Positions 11,303-18,796 of a stretch of DNA of 20,503 nucleotides are shown here, piece after piece. The stretch covers positions 1-20,503 of IMG/VR virus record IMGVR_UViG_3300025128_000442. One strand, given 5' to 3'. Numbering within the stretch: position 1 is the first letter of the stretch; each line of letters begins with the position of its first letter. The notes under the pieces are model-generated. The model searched no databases and was not told the DNA's origin. It saw nothing but the letters and a program-made list of their open reading frames with translations. The stretch is from a virus. Made by a program: the position numbers and the translations under genes.

Positions 11303-11535
11303 TGAGAACGATCATACACGTCAATCAGCACAAGCTAAGATCGAACACAAAGAATGGTACAAGTGATCCTGTATTAACAGTAAAGACTTACAAGGATAAC
11401 CGATACATGTCGGATGCGGTTATACGTGATGATGAGGGAAATGAAGTAGCCAGAGTAGTCTATCGCCCCCACAACCCTTTAAGTTGTGGGGCGAGGTGTT
11501 GGATTGAAACTAAATTAGAAGTAACTGATAGTTAG
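11302..11535 (+). CDS. Conserved small phage protein, 77 aa
   Basis: Small protein starting MRTIIHVNQHKLRSN and containing PVLTVKTYKDNRY, RVVYRPHNPLSCGARCWIET. I recognise this pattern (HVNQH..., VLTVKTYK.N.Y, RVVY.P..PLSCGARVWIET) from many uncharacterised tailed phages, where it sits between portal and scaffold genes. Function unknown; location suggests a minor head or assembly role. Probably beta-rich. The segment encoding RPHNPLSCGA contains a 9-bp hairpin (11463-11494). Starts by TAATG overlap with the portal gene. Confidence 0.78.
   Translation: MRTIIHVNQHKLRSNTKNGTSDPVLTVKTYKDNRYMSDAVIRDDEGNEVARVVYRPHNPLSCGARCWIETKLEVTDS
11463..11494 (+). other. Intragenic hairpin before the 37-aa gene
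   Basis: CCCCACAAC pairs with GTTGTGGGG (9 bp, loop CCTTTAA), extended by TCG/CGA after one bulged C. It lies inside the 11302-11535 gene. Confidence 0.68.
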
Positions 11536-11544
11536 GGAAAAGAC

Positions 11545-11658
11545 ATGCCTAGAGTAGGATCAAAGAAGTTTAGTTATTCAAAAAGTGGTCGTGCAGCAGC
11601 TAAACGCTATGCAAAGAAGACTGGTAAGAAATCTACCAGTAAAAGAAAGAAGAAGTGA
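11545..11658 (+). CDS. Tiny lysine-rich protein, 37 aa
   Basis: The peptide starts MPRVGSKKFSYSKSGRAAAK and ends GKKSTSKRKKK; about 40% of residues are Lys or Arg. GGGAAAAG lies about 5-12 nt upstream of the ATG. Peptides of the form MP.VG.KKF.Y...G...AK..AKK are frequent beside portal and scaffold genes in tailed phages. The strong charge suggests binding to DNA or RNA or to the acidic scaffold, but this is inference. The stop codon is followed at once by the ribosome site of the next gene. Confidence 0.72.
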   Translation: MPRVGSKKFSYSKSGRAAAKRYAKKTGKKSTSKRKKK

Positions 11659-11670
11659 TTGGAGATTCAA

Positions 11671-12009
11671 ATGGTTCGGAAGCAATATCTCTGGACAGAC
11701 CCTGACGGTGTAAACAGGTGGCATGATGTGCCTGCCCCTGACCCACGTTTTAAGAAGAACCCTTCCGAAGTTTCCTTCGGTGCGAAGGGATGGTCAACCG
11801 GAATAACAAGTGACTCTGCTGGAATTCATCCTACTCAGGTTGAATCATTCAGGGATGATGCACAGAAACATGGCTTTACTGGCGTTGATTTTACTAACGA
11901 TGGTACAGCAGTTTTTTCTAGTCGCTCGCAGAGGGCGGCTTACTTAAAGCATCGTGGTCTTTTTGATCGTGATGCGGGATACGGGGATGCGTCCCCAGAC
12001 AATGCCTAG
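11671..12009 (+). CDS. Conserved phage head-region protein, 112 aa
   Basis: Starts MVRKQYLWTDPDGVNRWHDV. The ATG at 11671 (GGAG 8 nt upstream) is preferred to the in-frame TTG at 11659. The second half has SDSAGIHPTQVESFRDDAQK, VDFTNDGTAVFSSRSQRAAY and GLFDRDAGYGD; I recognise this 'DSAG.HP.Q' plus 'F..DG.AVF.SR..R..Y....G..DRD.GYGD' layout from phage proteins encoded before the scaffold. No enzymatic function is known to me. A short hairpin (CCCTTCCGAAG / CTTCGGTGCGAAGGG, imperfect) lies near 11760-11790. Probably an assembly or minor head protein. Confidence 0.72.
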   Translation: MVRKQYLWTDPDGVNRWHDVPAPDPRFKKNPSEVSFGAKGWSTGITSDSAGIHPTQVESFRDDAQKHGFTGVDFTNDGTAVFSSRSQRAAYLKHRGLFDRDAGYGDASPDNA

Positions 12010-12018
12010 GAGGGAATT

Positions 12019-13041
12019 ATGTCTACAGAAAATGAACAGGAAGAATCAGTAGAATTTACTGCTGAAGATGTGCAAGTCATTGAAGAAATCAATGAACGGT
12101 CGCCTGAAGCTGATCCTCAGACTAATGAGTTAGAGGAAACTGATGTTGATTTAGGTGATAAAAGTGTACAAGATGAAACAGGCAGCGATGATAATTCCGC
12201 TGACCAACAGGAATCGGATCAGAAAAATGATTTCGATCCTGAACTACTGTCTCATGCAGAATACTACGGGCTTAACCCTGACGATTTTGCGAGTGAGCAG
12301 GTTTTGGCTCAGGTCATTGATGGTTACGAAGCAGGCAATGCGCAGCTTGCTCAGTGGCAACAATGGTATCGGAACCAAAATCAGGGACAGGGTGAACAGC
12401 AGCAAGGCGATGGCACAATTCCGCCCGAACAGCAATCACTAGCTCGTCCTGACTTCACTGTCGGCTTAGGCGATGATTATGACGAAGGACTTAAAGAGGC
12501 TATCAATGCTTTAGCCGGTCAAATGGCTAGTCATTACGATCAGCAGCTTGAATTGGTCGCAAGTCATATCATCAACCAACAAGGCGCGGTGGATGGTTAT
12601 TATCAGCAACAACAACAGGATCACGCGCTATCCGAGATTGATGCTTTTGATAATGCCGTTAATAGCTTAGGGAACAGCGGTTTATTTGGTGACGGTTCTT
12701 TTTTGGACTTAGAACCCAATAGCAATGTTTCTCAGGCTCGTGAGAATTTGTACTCACAAGTTAATGTCTTACGCAGCGGATATTACAACTCAGGACAAGA
12801 TGCGCCGGAATACGGCGAACTTGTTCGGCAGGCGTATAACACTGTGTTTAGTGACGAGGTTAAACAACAAAGCCAGTCAGAAGTCACAAATAGACTTAGG
12901 GGTGGTCAGTCAAAGAGATTGGGTGGTGGTACAACCACCCAATATATCAATGACCCTGACTATGATGGGGATGATCCTGTCAATGATTCTAAGCTGAAAG
13001 ATGCTTATGAAGGTTTCCTAAGAGAAAACGGTGACATCTGA
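12019..13041 (+). CDS. Scaffold protein (putative)
   Basis: 340-aa, very acidic and Gln-rich protein immediately before the major capsid gene, the standard position and composition of an internal scaffold. Residues 1-75 are Glu/Asp-rich and disordered; 90-150 are Gln-rich (WQQWYRNQNQGQGEQQQGDG); 155-200 are helical (QLELVASHIINQ, YYQQQQQDHA); the C-terminal region has GGQSKRLGGGTTTQYINDP followed by an acidic end, likely the capsid-binding end. The start has AGGAGGG 5 nt upstream. A perfect 10-bp hairpin sits near the 3' end (12918-12943). Function inferred from context and composition. Confidence 0.82.
   Translation: MSTENEQEESVEFTAEDVQVIEEINERSPEADPQTNELEETDVDLGDKSVQDETGSDDNSADQQESDQKNDFDPELLSHAEYYGLNPDDFASEQVLAQVIDGYEAGNAQLAQWQQWYRNQNQGQGEQQQGDGTIPPEQQSLARPDFTVGLGDDYDEGLKEAINALAGQMASHYDQQLELVASHIINQQGAVDGYYQQQQQDHALSEIDAFDNAVNSLGNSGLFGDGSFLDLEPNSNVSQARENLYSQVNVLRSGYYNSGQDAPEYGELVRQAYNTVFSDEVKQQSQSEVTNRLRGGQSKRLGGGTTTQYINDPDYDGDDPVNDSKLKDAYEGFLRENGDI
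12918..12943 (+). other. 10-bp intragenic hairpin in scaffold gene
   Basis: ATTGGGTGGT pairs perfectly with ACCACCCAAT around GGTACA. Confidence 0.75.
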
Positions 13042-13068
13042 TCGGTTTGAAACATAAGGAATTAAGCA

Positions 13069-14124
13069 ATGCCATTGCTTCCAGATCAATTAGATGATTT
13101 TGTCAATCTAACGCTTGACAACTTCACTAGAAAGCGCTGGGTTGACCTGTCCTTGGACAAGCAACATCACGTTTTCGCATCAAAGTTCTTGGCAGGTAAG
13201 TCCCGTACTCCGGTACAGGGTGGTGTTCAACTGAACTGGAAAGTTCAGACATCAAACACTGGAACTGCTAAGTTTTCAGAATTGTATAGTGTCGATCAAA
13301 CGGCTGTAAAAGACTTGACTACTGAAGCAAAGCAACAGTGGTCGAAAGCAACTGTGAACTTCAGTTATGATGTTCACGAAGATGCAATGCAGTCCGACCG
13401 TGAAACGCTCATCCGAGAACTCGATATTCGTCGTCATTCAATGTACAACGATTACTTTGAGTTAATGGAAGACGCTCTCTGGTCTGCTCCAAGCAGCGAT
13501 ACTCAATCTCCACGTAACCCATCAGGTATCCCGTTCTGGATTCAAAAATCCGCAACGACTCCCGGTGGTGGCTTTACTGGTGGAAATCCATCCGGTTTCT
13601 CGAATGGTGCCGCTGGTATCAATGTCAACACAGTATCAAACTGGAAGAACTGGTCGTTTAACTACACCAGCATCTCCCGTGACGATCTTGTGTCTAAGTG
13701 GCGTAAAGCAGTTGCTCACACTCACTTCAAAGCTCCTAAGCAGTTTGCTGAACTGGCTGGCGGTAAGGGTGACTCTAACTGGTGCTTCTTCACAACGTAT
13801 GACGTTCTTGAAGAAGTTGAGAAGATTTTGGAAGGTCGCAACGATAACCTCGGTGTTGATCTTGCAAAATACGCTGGTTCCGCAGTCTTCAAAGGCAACC
13901 CGATTATTTGGGTTCCTTACTTGCAGGCTAATGATTCCAGTAAGCCTATCTACGGTGTAAACTTCAACGCCTTCAAGTTCTTCTATAAGAAGGGCGTTGA
14001 TATGTTGGTACACAAGCCTCAACAGGCTTCTAACCAGCACACTGTACGAACGGTTCACATGGATTCATGGGGCAACTTTGTTTGTTACAACCGGCGTAAA
14101 TTGTTCGTCGGTTATGTCGCCTAA
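13069..14124 (+). CDS. Major capsid protein
   Basis: 351 aa. Placed after the scaffold and followed by a likely decoration protein. Codon use is strongly biased, as in a highly expressed gene. An N-terminal helical arm (LPDQLDDFVNLTLDNF), a beta region (GVQLNWKVQTSNTGTAKFSE), a long helix (DRETLIRELDIRRHSMYNDY) and C-terminal strands ending VHMDSWGNFVCYNRRKLFVG match the layout of HK97-fold capsid proteins of podovirus-like phages, though I cannot confirm the fold here. No large prohead protease or delta-domain processing signal is visible, consistent with a separate scaffold. AAGGA precedes the ATG. Confidence 0.88.
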   Translation: MPLLPDQLDDFVNLTLDNFTRKRWVDLSLDKQHHVFASKFLAGKSRTPVQGGVQLNWKVQTSNTGTAKFSELYSVDQTAVKDLTTEAKQQWSKATVNFSYDVHEDAMQSDRETLIRELDIRRHSMYNDYFELMEDALWSAPSSDTQSPRNPSGIPFWIQKSATTPGGGFTGGNPSGFSNGAAGINVNTVSNWKNWSFNYTSISRDDLVSKWRKAVAHTHFKAPKQFAELAGGKGDSNWCFFTTYDVLEEVEKILEGRNDNLGVDLAKYAGSAVFKGNPIIWVPYLQANDSSKPIYGVNFNAFKFFYKKGVDMLVHKPQQASNQHTVRTVHMDSWGNFVCYNRRKLFVGYVA

Positions 14125-14146
14125 TATGAGAGGAGCGAAATAAATC

Positions 14147-14914
14147 ATGGGTGATTTATATACAAAACCTCAAGCCAAGGCTTCTTCACTTCGCCGTGGT
14201 CTGTCTCCAAACATTTGGGCGCAAGCTCCGATAACGGAGATTAACAACGGTGGTCTAAGCGAAGGATTTGGCTTAGTTGATGACTTTTTAACTTTCGATG
14301 ATGAGAACAAGTGGGTTCTTACTCAAGCAACTGCCGGTACAGCCGCACTTGATGCTGCCGCCAAGGGTGGTGTTTTATTGCTGGATGCAGCAAGTAGCAC
14401 TGACAACCAAGGTGTGCAGATTCAAATGGGTGGTGCTGCTGGAGCTAGTAGTTTTATTGCTAGTGCTAACAGTAAGATTTACTTTGAAGCTCGTGTAAAG
14501 ATTGCAGATATTGGTACTAGCGGAAGTGATACCGGCAACTTAGTTGTTGGTCTAACTGAAGTTGATACCACGGTTCTGGCTTCGGGTGCAAACTCGACTG
14601 CTAACCATATCTGCTTTGAGCATGTCGATGACGATGGTGCTGTTGATTTCCACAGCGAAAAAGCTGGTAGCCGTGACAGTTCGACTGGTCTGCATACTTT
14701 AGTAGACGGTACTTACTTCAAGGTTGGCTTTATCGTTGACGGTGTTAGCAGCATTACACCATACGTTAATGGTATTGCTCAAACTGCTCATACCACGCAG
14801 ATTCCGATTGTAGCGATGACTCCTACACTCGTGTGTCATTCTGCTGGTACGACTGATCCAATTCTTCATGTTGATTGGATTGCTTGCTACCAAGTTGAGC
14901 AGATTGCTAACTAG
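14147..14914 (+). CDS. Putative capsid decoration / structural protein, 255 aa
   Basis: Starts MGDLYTKPQAKASSLRRGLS. Residues ~45-250 look like a single beta sandwich: GFGLVDDFLTFDDENKWVLT, KGGVLLLDAASSTDNQGVQI, KIYFEARVKIADI, NLVVGLTEVDT, FKVGFIVDGVSSITPYVNG and HVDWIACYQVEQ. This resembles concanavalin/lectin-like domains of phage head-surface proteins. It follows the capsid gene by 22 bases with AGGAG upstream, shares its biased codon use and ends just before a strong terminator, so it belongs to the most expressed late unit. Assigned as decoration by place and fold pattern. Confidence 0.72.
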   Translation: MGDLYTKPQAKASSLRRGLSPNIWAQAPITEINNGGLSEGFGLVDDFLTFDDENKWVLTQATAGTAALDAAAKGGVLLLDAASSTDNQGVQIQMGGAAGASSFIASANSKIYFEARVKIADIGTSGSDTGNLVVGLTEVDTTVLASGANSTANHICFEHVDDDGAVDFHSEKAGSRDSSTGLHTLVDGTYFKVGFIVDGVSSITPYVNGIAQTAHTTQIPIVAMTPTLVCHSAGTTDPILHVDWIACYQVEQIAN

Positions 14915-14937
14915 GTTCGCTACCTTAGTGAGACCTT

Positions 14938-14977
14938 AGCTGGGGTGGGGCTACAACCCCGCCCCAGCTTTATTTTT
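14938..14977 (+). terminator. Rho-independent terminator after the capsid genes
   Basis: AGCTGGGGTGGGG pairs with CCCCGCCCCAGCT (one G-U) around CTACAA, followed by TTATTTTT. It separates the capsid/decoration genes from the adaptor and tail genes. With no clear promoter before the next gene (12 bases on), it probably acts as a partial terminator that lowers tail-gene expression. Confidence 0.9.
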
Positions 14978-14988
14978 AAGAGGGAAAG

Positions 14989-15183
14989 ATGGAAGTATTA
15001 CTGCACGATTTGGAAGAATCCTTTGGCCCATTAACCGATACGCAGAGGCAGGTTATTGCTGATGCACATAGCTATTACCACAAAAAGCAGGAGGGGGTGT
15101 TACCCCTGTCTGAAATTTGTGTGTTATTAGCTATTGCGAAGCATTTGCCGAAGCCGGTAGCAAAGAAACAAACCACTAAATGA
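14989..15183 (+). CDS. Small hypothetical protein, 64 aa
   Basis: Helical protein starting MEVLLHDLEESFGPLTDTQR and ending KPVAKKQTTK. GAGGGAAAG precedes the ATG at normal spacing. A central HxxYYxKK segment and a hydrophobic helix (LSEICVLLAIAKHL) suggest a small soluble helical protein. It occupies the slot between capsid and head-tail joining genes, where small assembly proteins occur. I do not recognise a family. The stop overlaps the next start (ATGA). Confidence 0.7.
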   Translation: MEVLLHDLEESFGPLTDTQRQVIADAHSYYHKKQEGVLPLSEICVLLAIAKHLPKPVAKKQTTK

Positions 15184-16277
15184 GTTTTGTAAGAAACACA
15201 GCGGTAACGGGTTTTACATTTGGTATGGTCAATGCCACCACAGGTGCGGCATTGACAGGTGTTGCTAGTGCAATTGGGAAGTATCACACTAAAGATGGTG
15301 GTACTCAGGCAGCTTTATCCGGCACAATTGCAGAGGAGGGGAATGGTCAGTATTCCATAAACCTTACTGCTACGGAGATGAATGCCTCGGTTGTTGGTTT
15401 ATTATTCACCCATTCATCGGGTGTACCTGTCCAGTTTACAATCAAGACGATTGGTTCACCGGCAGATACCAGCACAGAAAGCACGTTAAGCACAACACTA
15501 ACCAGTCTCAGAAAAGAGGTTGGCTGGTTGTGGCTTGGTGACAGAACCAGTTCAAACTGGACATCGGATGAAACTGACCAGATAGATGAAATGATCAATT
15601 CTGGTTTAAGACAGTTTTATCATCCTCCGCCAAATTCAATATCTCCTAAAGGACATCGGTGGTCTTTCTTGGAGCCAACTACCACACTTAGTACCGTGTC
15701 GGGAACTGAGGACTACACACTAAGTGCTGATTTTGGTGGGTTAGTTGGCTTGATAACATACACGGATTCGGATGAACAATGGTATCCAATCGAACTGACT
15801 GGAGAGCATCGCATCCGAATCCTAAGACAGCGGGATTATAACAGCAATAAGTCTGACCCTCGTTATGCAGCAGTTCGTCCTAAGAGTAGTGACGGTGGCA
15901 ATGGTCAGCGTTTTGAACTAATGCTTTGGCCGATGCCGGATGCTGCGTATACATTGCGTTATAAGTATCACGCACTCCCTAGTAAGATAACAGCCTCAAA
16001 GCCTTACCCTCTAGGTGGTGAGATACATTCCGAGACAATACTGGAAAGTTGTCTTGCGATTACAGAGCAGCGACTCGAAAATGGTTCTGGTATTCATACC
16101 CAGAAGTTCCAAGAGAGGCTGGCAGCCTCGTGTGCAATGGATCGACAATTACAGACTCCTGACACGATGGGTTACAACGGTGACCCATCGAACCAAAAGG
16201 TACTCAGTGAGCAGGAAAATCGCTACATAAATGGTGACTTAGTTAAGTACAATAACAGTGTATTTTATGACTCATAA
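15180..16277 (+). CDS. Head-tail adaptor fused to a beta domain, 365 aa
   Basis: Two parts. Residues 1-95 are a copy of the beta domain of the 6479-6892 protein (TKDGGTQAALSGT, GNGQYSINLTATEM, THSSGVPVQFTIKT). Residues ~100-365 resemble the adaptor (gp4/tail-tubular-A-like) proteins that attach below the portal in short-tailed phages: helix LRKEVGWLWLGDRTSSNWTS, DQIDEMINSGLRQFYHPPP, HRWSFLEPTTTL, FGGLVGLITYTD, RFELMLWPMPDAAYTLRYKY, and a C-terminal helical bundle (ETILESCLAITEQRLENGSG, KFQERLAASCAMDRQ). No domain break or frameshift is seen, so the fusion looks genuine. Adaptor role is inferred from pattern and position. Confidence 0.75.
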   Translation: MSFVRNTAVTGFTFGMVNATTGAALTGVASAIGKYHTKDGGTQAALSGTIAEEGNGQYSINLTATEMNASVVGLLFTHSSGVPVQFTIKTIGSPADTSTESTLSTTLTSLRKEVGWLWLGDRTSSNWTSDETDQIDEMINSGLRQFYHPPPNSISPKGHRWSFLEPTTTLSTVSGTEDYTLSADFGGLVGLITYTDSDEQWYPIELTGEHRIRILRQRDYNSNKSDPRYAAVRPKSSDGGNGQRFELMLWPMPDAAYTLRYKYHALPSKITASKPYPLGGEIHSETILESCLAITEQRLENGSGIHTQKFQERLAASCAMDRQLQTPDTMGYNGDPSNQKVLSEQENRYINGDLVKYNNSVFYDS

Positions 16278-16286
16278 GGTAAAGAT

Positions 16287-16607
16287 ATGTACACAAATCC
16301 ACAGAATACTGTAATTGAGAGCATTACGCTTGATAGCACATTAGGAGATAGCCCTGTAATCACCTTTAAGGGGTTCAGGAAGATTGTCTGTGCTATACCT
16401 GCTGGAAGTAGCATTACATCGCTTACTTATTATGTATCACCCACCTCGGATGGTACATTTTTACAGCTTTATAATAGTAGCGGTGCTGTTAGTACGACTG
16501 TAGCTGCTGAGAGGGCTTATCAACTAACCAGTGAACTGGAAGGTATAAGCTATCTTAAAATTGTTCCAAATAACGATGGAAACGTATCTTTACACCTGAT
16601 TTCCTAG
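16287..16607 (+). CDS. Small beta-rich virion-like protein, 106 aa
   Basis: Starts MYTNPQNTVIESITLDSTLG; repeated short strands (VITFKGFRKIVCAIPAGS, SLTYYVSPTSDGTFLQLY, ISYLKIVPNNDGNVSLHLIS) suggest a small beta sandwich. AAGG lies 8 nt before the ATG. It lies between the adaptor and nozzle-like genes, so it is likely a minor tail or capsid-surface protein. No specific family recognised. Confidence 0.7.
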   Translation: MYTNPQNTVIESITLDSTLGDSPVITFKGFRKIVCAIPAGSSITSLTYYVSPTSDGTFLQLYNSSGAVSTTVAAERAYQLTSELEGISYLKIVPNNDGNVSLHLIS

Positions 16608-16617
16608 GAGAAACTAA

Positions 16618-16986
16618 ATGTCAGGACATAATATCCTTCAACAAATCGCTGGTACAACAGAGCTTGAGATCGTTGATCCGGGTAGTGGTGGAACCATTCC
16701 TGTTGACCGCAGTTTTGGTATCTGCCCTGTAGTTACTGGCGGTGCTGAAGCCCGAAAGATAGCATCACCTGAGCGTGCTGGTATTATCATTACGGTTTGT
16801 TTGAAAACAGACGGTGGTAATTTAACCATTACTGGTTCAGGAAGTGAAATCATCAACTCTGGTTCCGGTACAGAAACAACCGCAGTCATGGCTGATGCCG
16901 GTGATGTGCTTACATTGATTAGCATCAACAAAGGTACAAGCATCATCTGGGCTGTCATTGCAAATCATGGAGCTACGTTGAGCTAA
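16618..16986 (+). CDS. Small conserved virion-like protein, 122 aa
   Basis: Starts MSGHNILQQIAGTTELEIVD. The second half (PERAGIIITVCLKTDGGNLT, then ADAGDVLTLISINKGTSIIW, VIANHGATLS) follows a pattern I know from many uncharacterised phages: 'P.RAGL.....FDTDGGD', 'FADAGD...L.SV..G....W.V.AN.GA.LS'. Predicted all-beta, possibly trimeric. AGGAG precedes the ATG. Its stop overlaps the next start (TAATG). Probably a structural accessory protein of tail or head. Confidence 0.72.
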   Translation: MSGHNILQQIAGTTELEIVDPGSGGTIPVDRSFGICPVVTGGAEARKIASPERAGIIITVCLKTDGGNLTITGSGSEIINSGSGTETTAVMADAGDVLTLISINKGTSIIWAVIANHGATLS

Positions 16987-18554
16987 TGCCACGAGGCCGT
17001 ACCCGCTTTGATTTACCTTGGCCTTCCGGCGGGTTGATCGAGTCAACGGCTTACGAGTCACAGCCACGAGAGTCCACTGTTGATTGCCAGAATGTTAGGG
17101 CATATGAACCCTCCACGGGTCGAAGTCGTGGTGGACAACGCGCTGGTCTTGTTAAGCACGCCGATGCTCGGACTGCTGACGGAAAGGTGCAAACCCTAGG
17201 GCAGGTAGTTGCCCGAACCACTCCCGCTAACCAGAACGAGGTTGGTGCAAGGAGCGTGGTGTCTTATGCAGTTACCAATGGTACGGTTGCGAAGTTCACA
17301 TCTAGCGCGTTTACTACAGCAACAAATGGCTCAAGTGCATTAAGCTCTTCTGTGCCGGTTATATACTCCTCACAGCTTTTCGGCGTGGTCTATTTTGCTG
17401 ATGGGACTAATGAGAAGAAGTGGACGGCAAGCACAAACACTGTCGCAACTTGGTCAGCAAGTGCTGGTTCATTGCCTACTCAAGGTAGTAACAAGCCACG
17501 TCTGATCGAGACATGGCGTGGTCGCATTGTTTGTAGCGGCATTAGCACTGATCCTCATAACTGGTTTATGAGTAAGGTTGGCGATGCCGATGATTGGAAC
17601 TACAGCCCAACGACAGCAACTCGTGTGCAAGCTGTAGCGGGTAATCAGTCTGAGGCAGGCAAGAGTAGTGACATTATCAACGCTCTTTGCCCCTATTCAG
17701 ATGACATCTTGCTGATATTCGGTGATCATAGTATCTGGCAGATGACTGGCGACCCCGCTGAAGGGGGTCGCCTCGACCTCGTTACTGACACAATTGGTAG
17801 CACTTGGGGTCGTCCATACTGCAAGAGTCCTGAAGGTACTCTTTACTTCTTTAGCAATCAGGGTGGTGTTTACTCAATGGCACCGGGAAAAACCCCTGTG
17901 AACATTTCTGACCAGTTTATTGCTAAGAAGCTGGATAGCTATGATCCTGATACAACTCTGGTTCAGATGGTTTGGTCGGATGTGGAGCGTGGTTTTTACT
18001 TATACCTCACTCCTCTTGGTGGCGGGGCGACTACAAACTACTTCTTTGATGTTAGAAACAATAGCTGGTGGCCTGACAAGTTTGCAACTAATGGTTTTAA
18101 TCCAACAAGTGTGCATCTTTTTGATGGAGATAGTTCATCAGATAGGACAGTTCTTCTTGGTTGTCAGGATGGATATGTGCGAAAATATGATTGGTCTACA
18201 CCTTCAAAAAATGATGATGGTGTAGCGATTGATAGCTATATCTGGGCTGGACCGATTCAGTTACAGAACAAGCCAAAGATAATGCTGACTGAAATGCAGG
18301 CGGCGCTTGATACTAGTAGCAACGATGTTGCCTTTAGTGTTTATGCTGCTGAATCTGCTCAGGCTGCAAAGGCAGCGTCAGCAAAGTTTACAGGTTCATT
18401 TTCTTCTGGAAGGAATAAGTCAGAGCGAAGGCGTGCCACTGGTCACAACATCTTTGTGAAACTTGGCAATAGCACCTCTAACCAAACCTTTAGCTATGAG
18501 TATTTAAACATAGGTTTATCTAGCTTCTCAGGCCCAAGGAGTAGACAGTGGTAA
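16986..18554 (+). CDS. Nozzle-like tail protein (beta-propeller type), 522 aa
   Basis: Starts MPRGRTRFDLPWPSGGLIES. It has repeated strand pairs with Trp and Gly typical of propeller-like tail proteins: FGVVYFADGTNEKKWTA (~132-148), PRLIETWRGRIVCSGI and DPHNWFMSKVGDADDWNY (~171-206), DDILLIFGDHSIWQMTG (~239-255), GTLYFFSNQGGVYSMAPG (~284-301), then GFYLYLTPLGG and YFFDVRNNSWWPDKF. This fits the nozzle / tail-tubular-B or P22 stabilisation class, which closes the short tail below the adaptor. Assignment by pattern and gene order. It contains a 9-bp hairpin (17748-17772). The 3' end overlaps the next gene by 7 bases. Confidence 0.72.
   Translation: MPRGRTRFDLPWPSGGLIESTAYESQPRESTVDCQNVRAYEPSTGRSRGGQRAGLVKHADARTADGKVQTLGQVVARTTPANQNEVGARSVVSYAVTNGTVAKFTSSAFTTATNGSSALSSSVPVIYSSQLFGVVYFADGTNEKKWTASTNTVATWSASAGSLPTQGSNKPRLIETWRGRIVCSGISTDPHNWFMSKVGDADDWNYSPTTATRVQAVAGNQSEAGKSSDIINALCPYSDDILLIFGDHSIWQMTGDPAEGGRLDLVTDTIGSTWGRPYCKSPEGTLYFFSNQGGVYSMAPGKTPVNISDQFIAKKLDSYDPDTTLVQMVWSDVERGFYLYLTPLGGGATTNYFFDVRNNSWWPDKFATNGFNPTSVHLFDGDSSSDRTVLLGCQDGYVRKYDWSTPSKNDDGVAIDSYIWAGPIQLQNKPKIMLTEMQAALDTSSNDVAFSVYAAESAQAAKAASAKFTGSFSSGRNKSERRRATGHNIFVKLGNSTSNQTFSYEYLNIGLSSFSGPRSRQW
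17748..17772 (+). other. 9-bp intragenic hairpin in tail gene
   Basis: GGCGACCCC pairs with GGGGTCGCC around a 7-nt loop. Confidence 0.68.
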
Positions 18555-18796
18555 TTGAAGGATTTCCAAGACGAACCGGCGACTGCCCCCGCGCACGGAG
18601 GGCAGGAGCTTTATTATCCACAACGCCTGATGAGGCGGTTCAGTTGCAGGGTACGTTCGTGGTGAACATATATACTGACCTTGCTGATGTTGGCACACAC
18701 GGTGAGATTGCTCTGTATAAGCCCGCAGGAAACCCCTATCTAGTGATACATTACGGTGATACTTGGTACACATCGGCGGGAGGAGCGATTAGTTAA
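18548..18796 (+). CDS. Small hypothetical protein, GTG start, 82 aa
   Basis: Starts with GTG at 18548, with AAGGAG 7 nt upstream, overlapping the end of the previous gene. The N-terminus is Arg/Pro-rich (MVIEGFPRRTGDCPRARRAG); the rest is a small beta domain (GTFVVNIYTDLADVGTHGEI, PYLVIHYGDTWYTSAGG). Function unknown; the tail-module context suggests a minor virion protein. It ends directly at the next start codon. Confidence 0.68.
   Translation: MVIEGFPRRTGDCPRARRAGALLSTTPDEAVQLQGTFVVNIYTDLADVGTHGEIALYKPAGNPYLVIHYGDTWYTSAGGAIS

Noticed and set aside
12061-12285. Further CTGANGA words on the plus strand (12064, 12276 and in the last gene)
   Set aside because: They lie in codons for common residues with no flanking stems or GAAA partner.
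18620-18640. Hammerhead core CTGATGAGGCGG on the plus strand
   Set aside because: No matching GAAA strand or stem III; the bases are coding sequence of the 18548-18796 gene.
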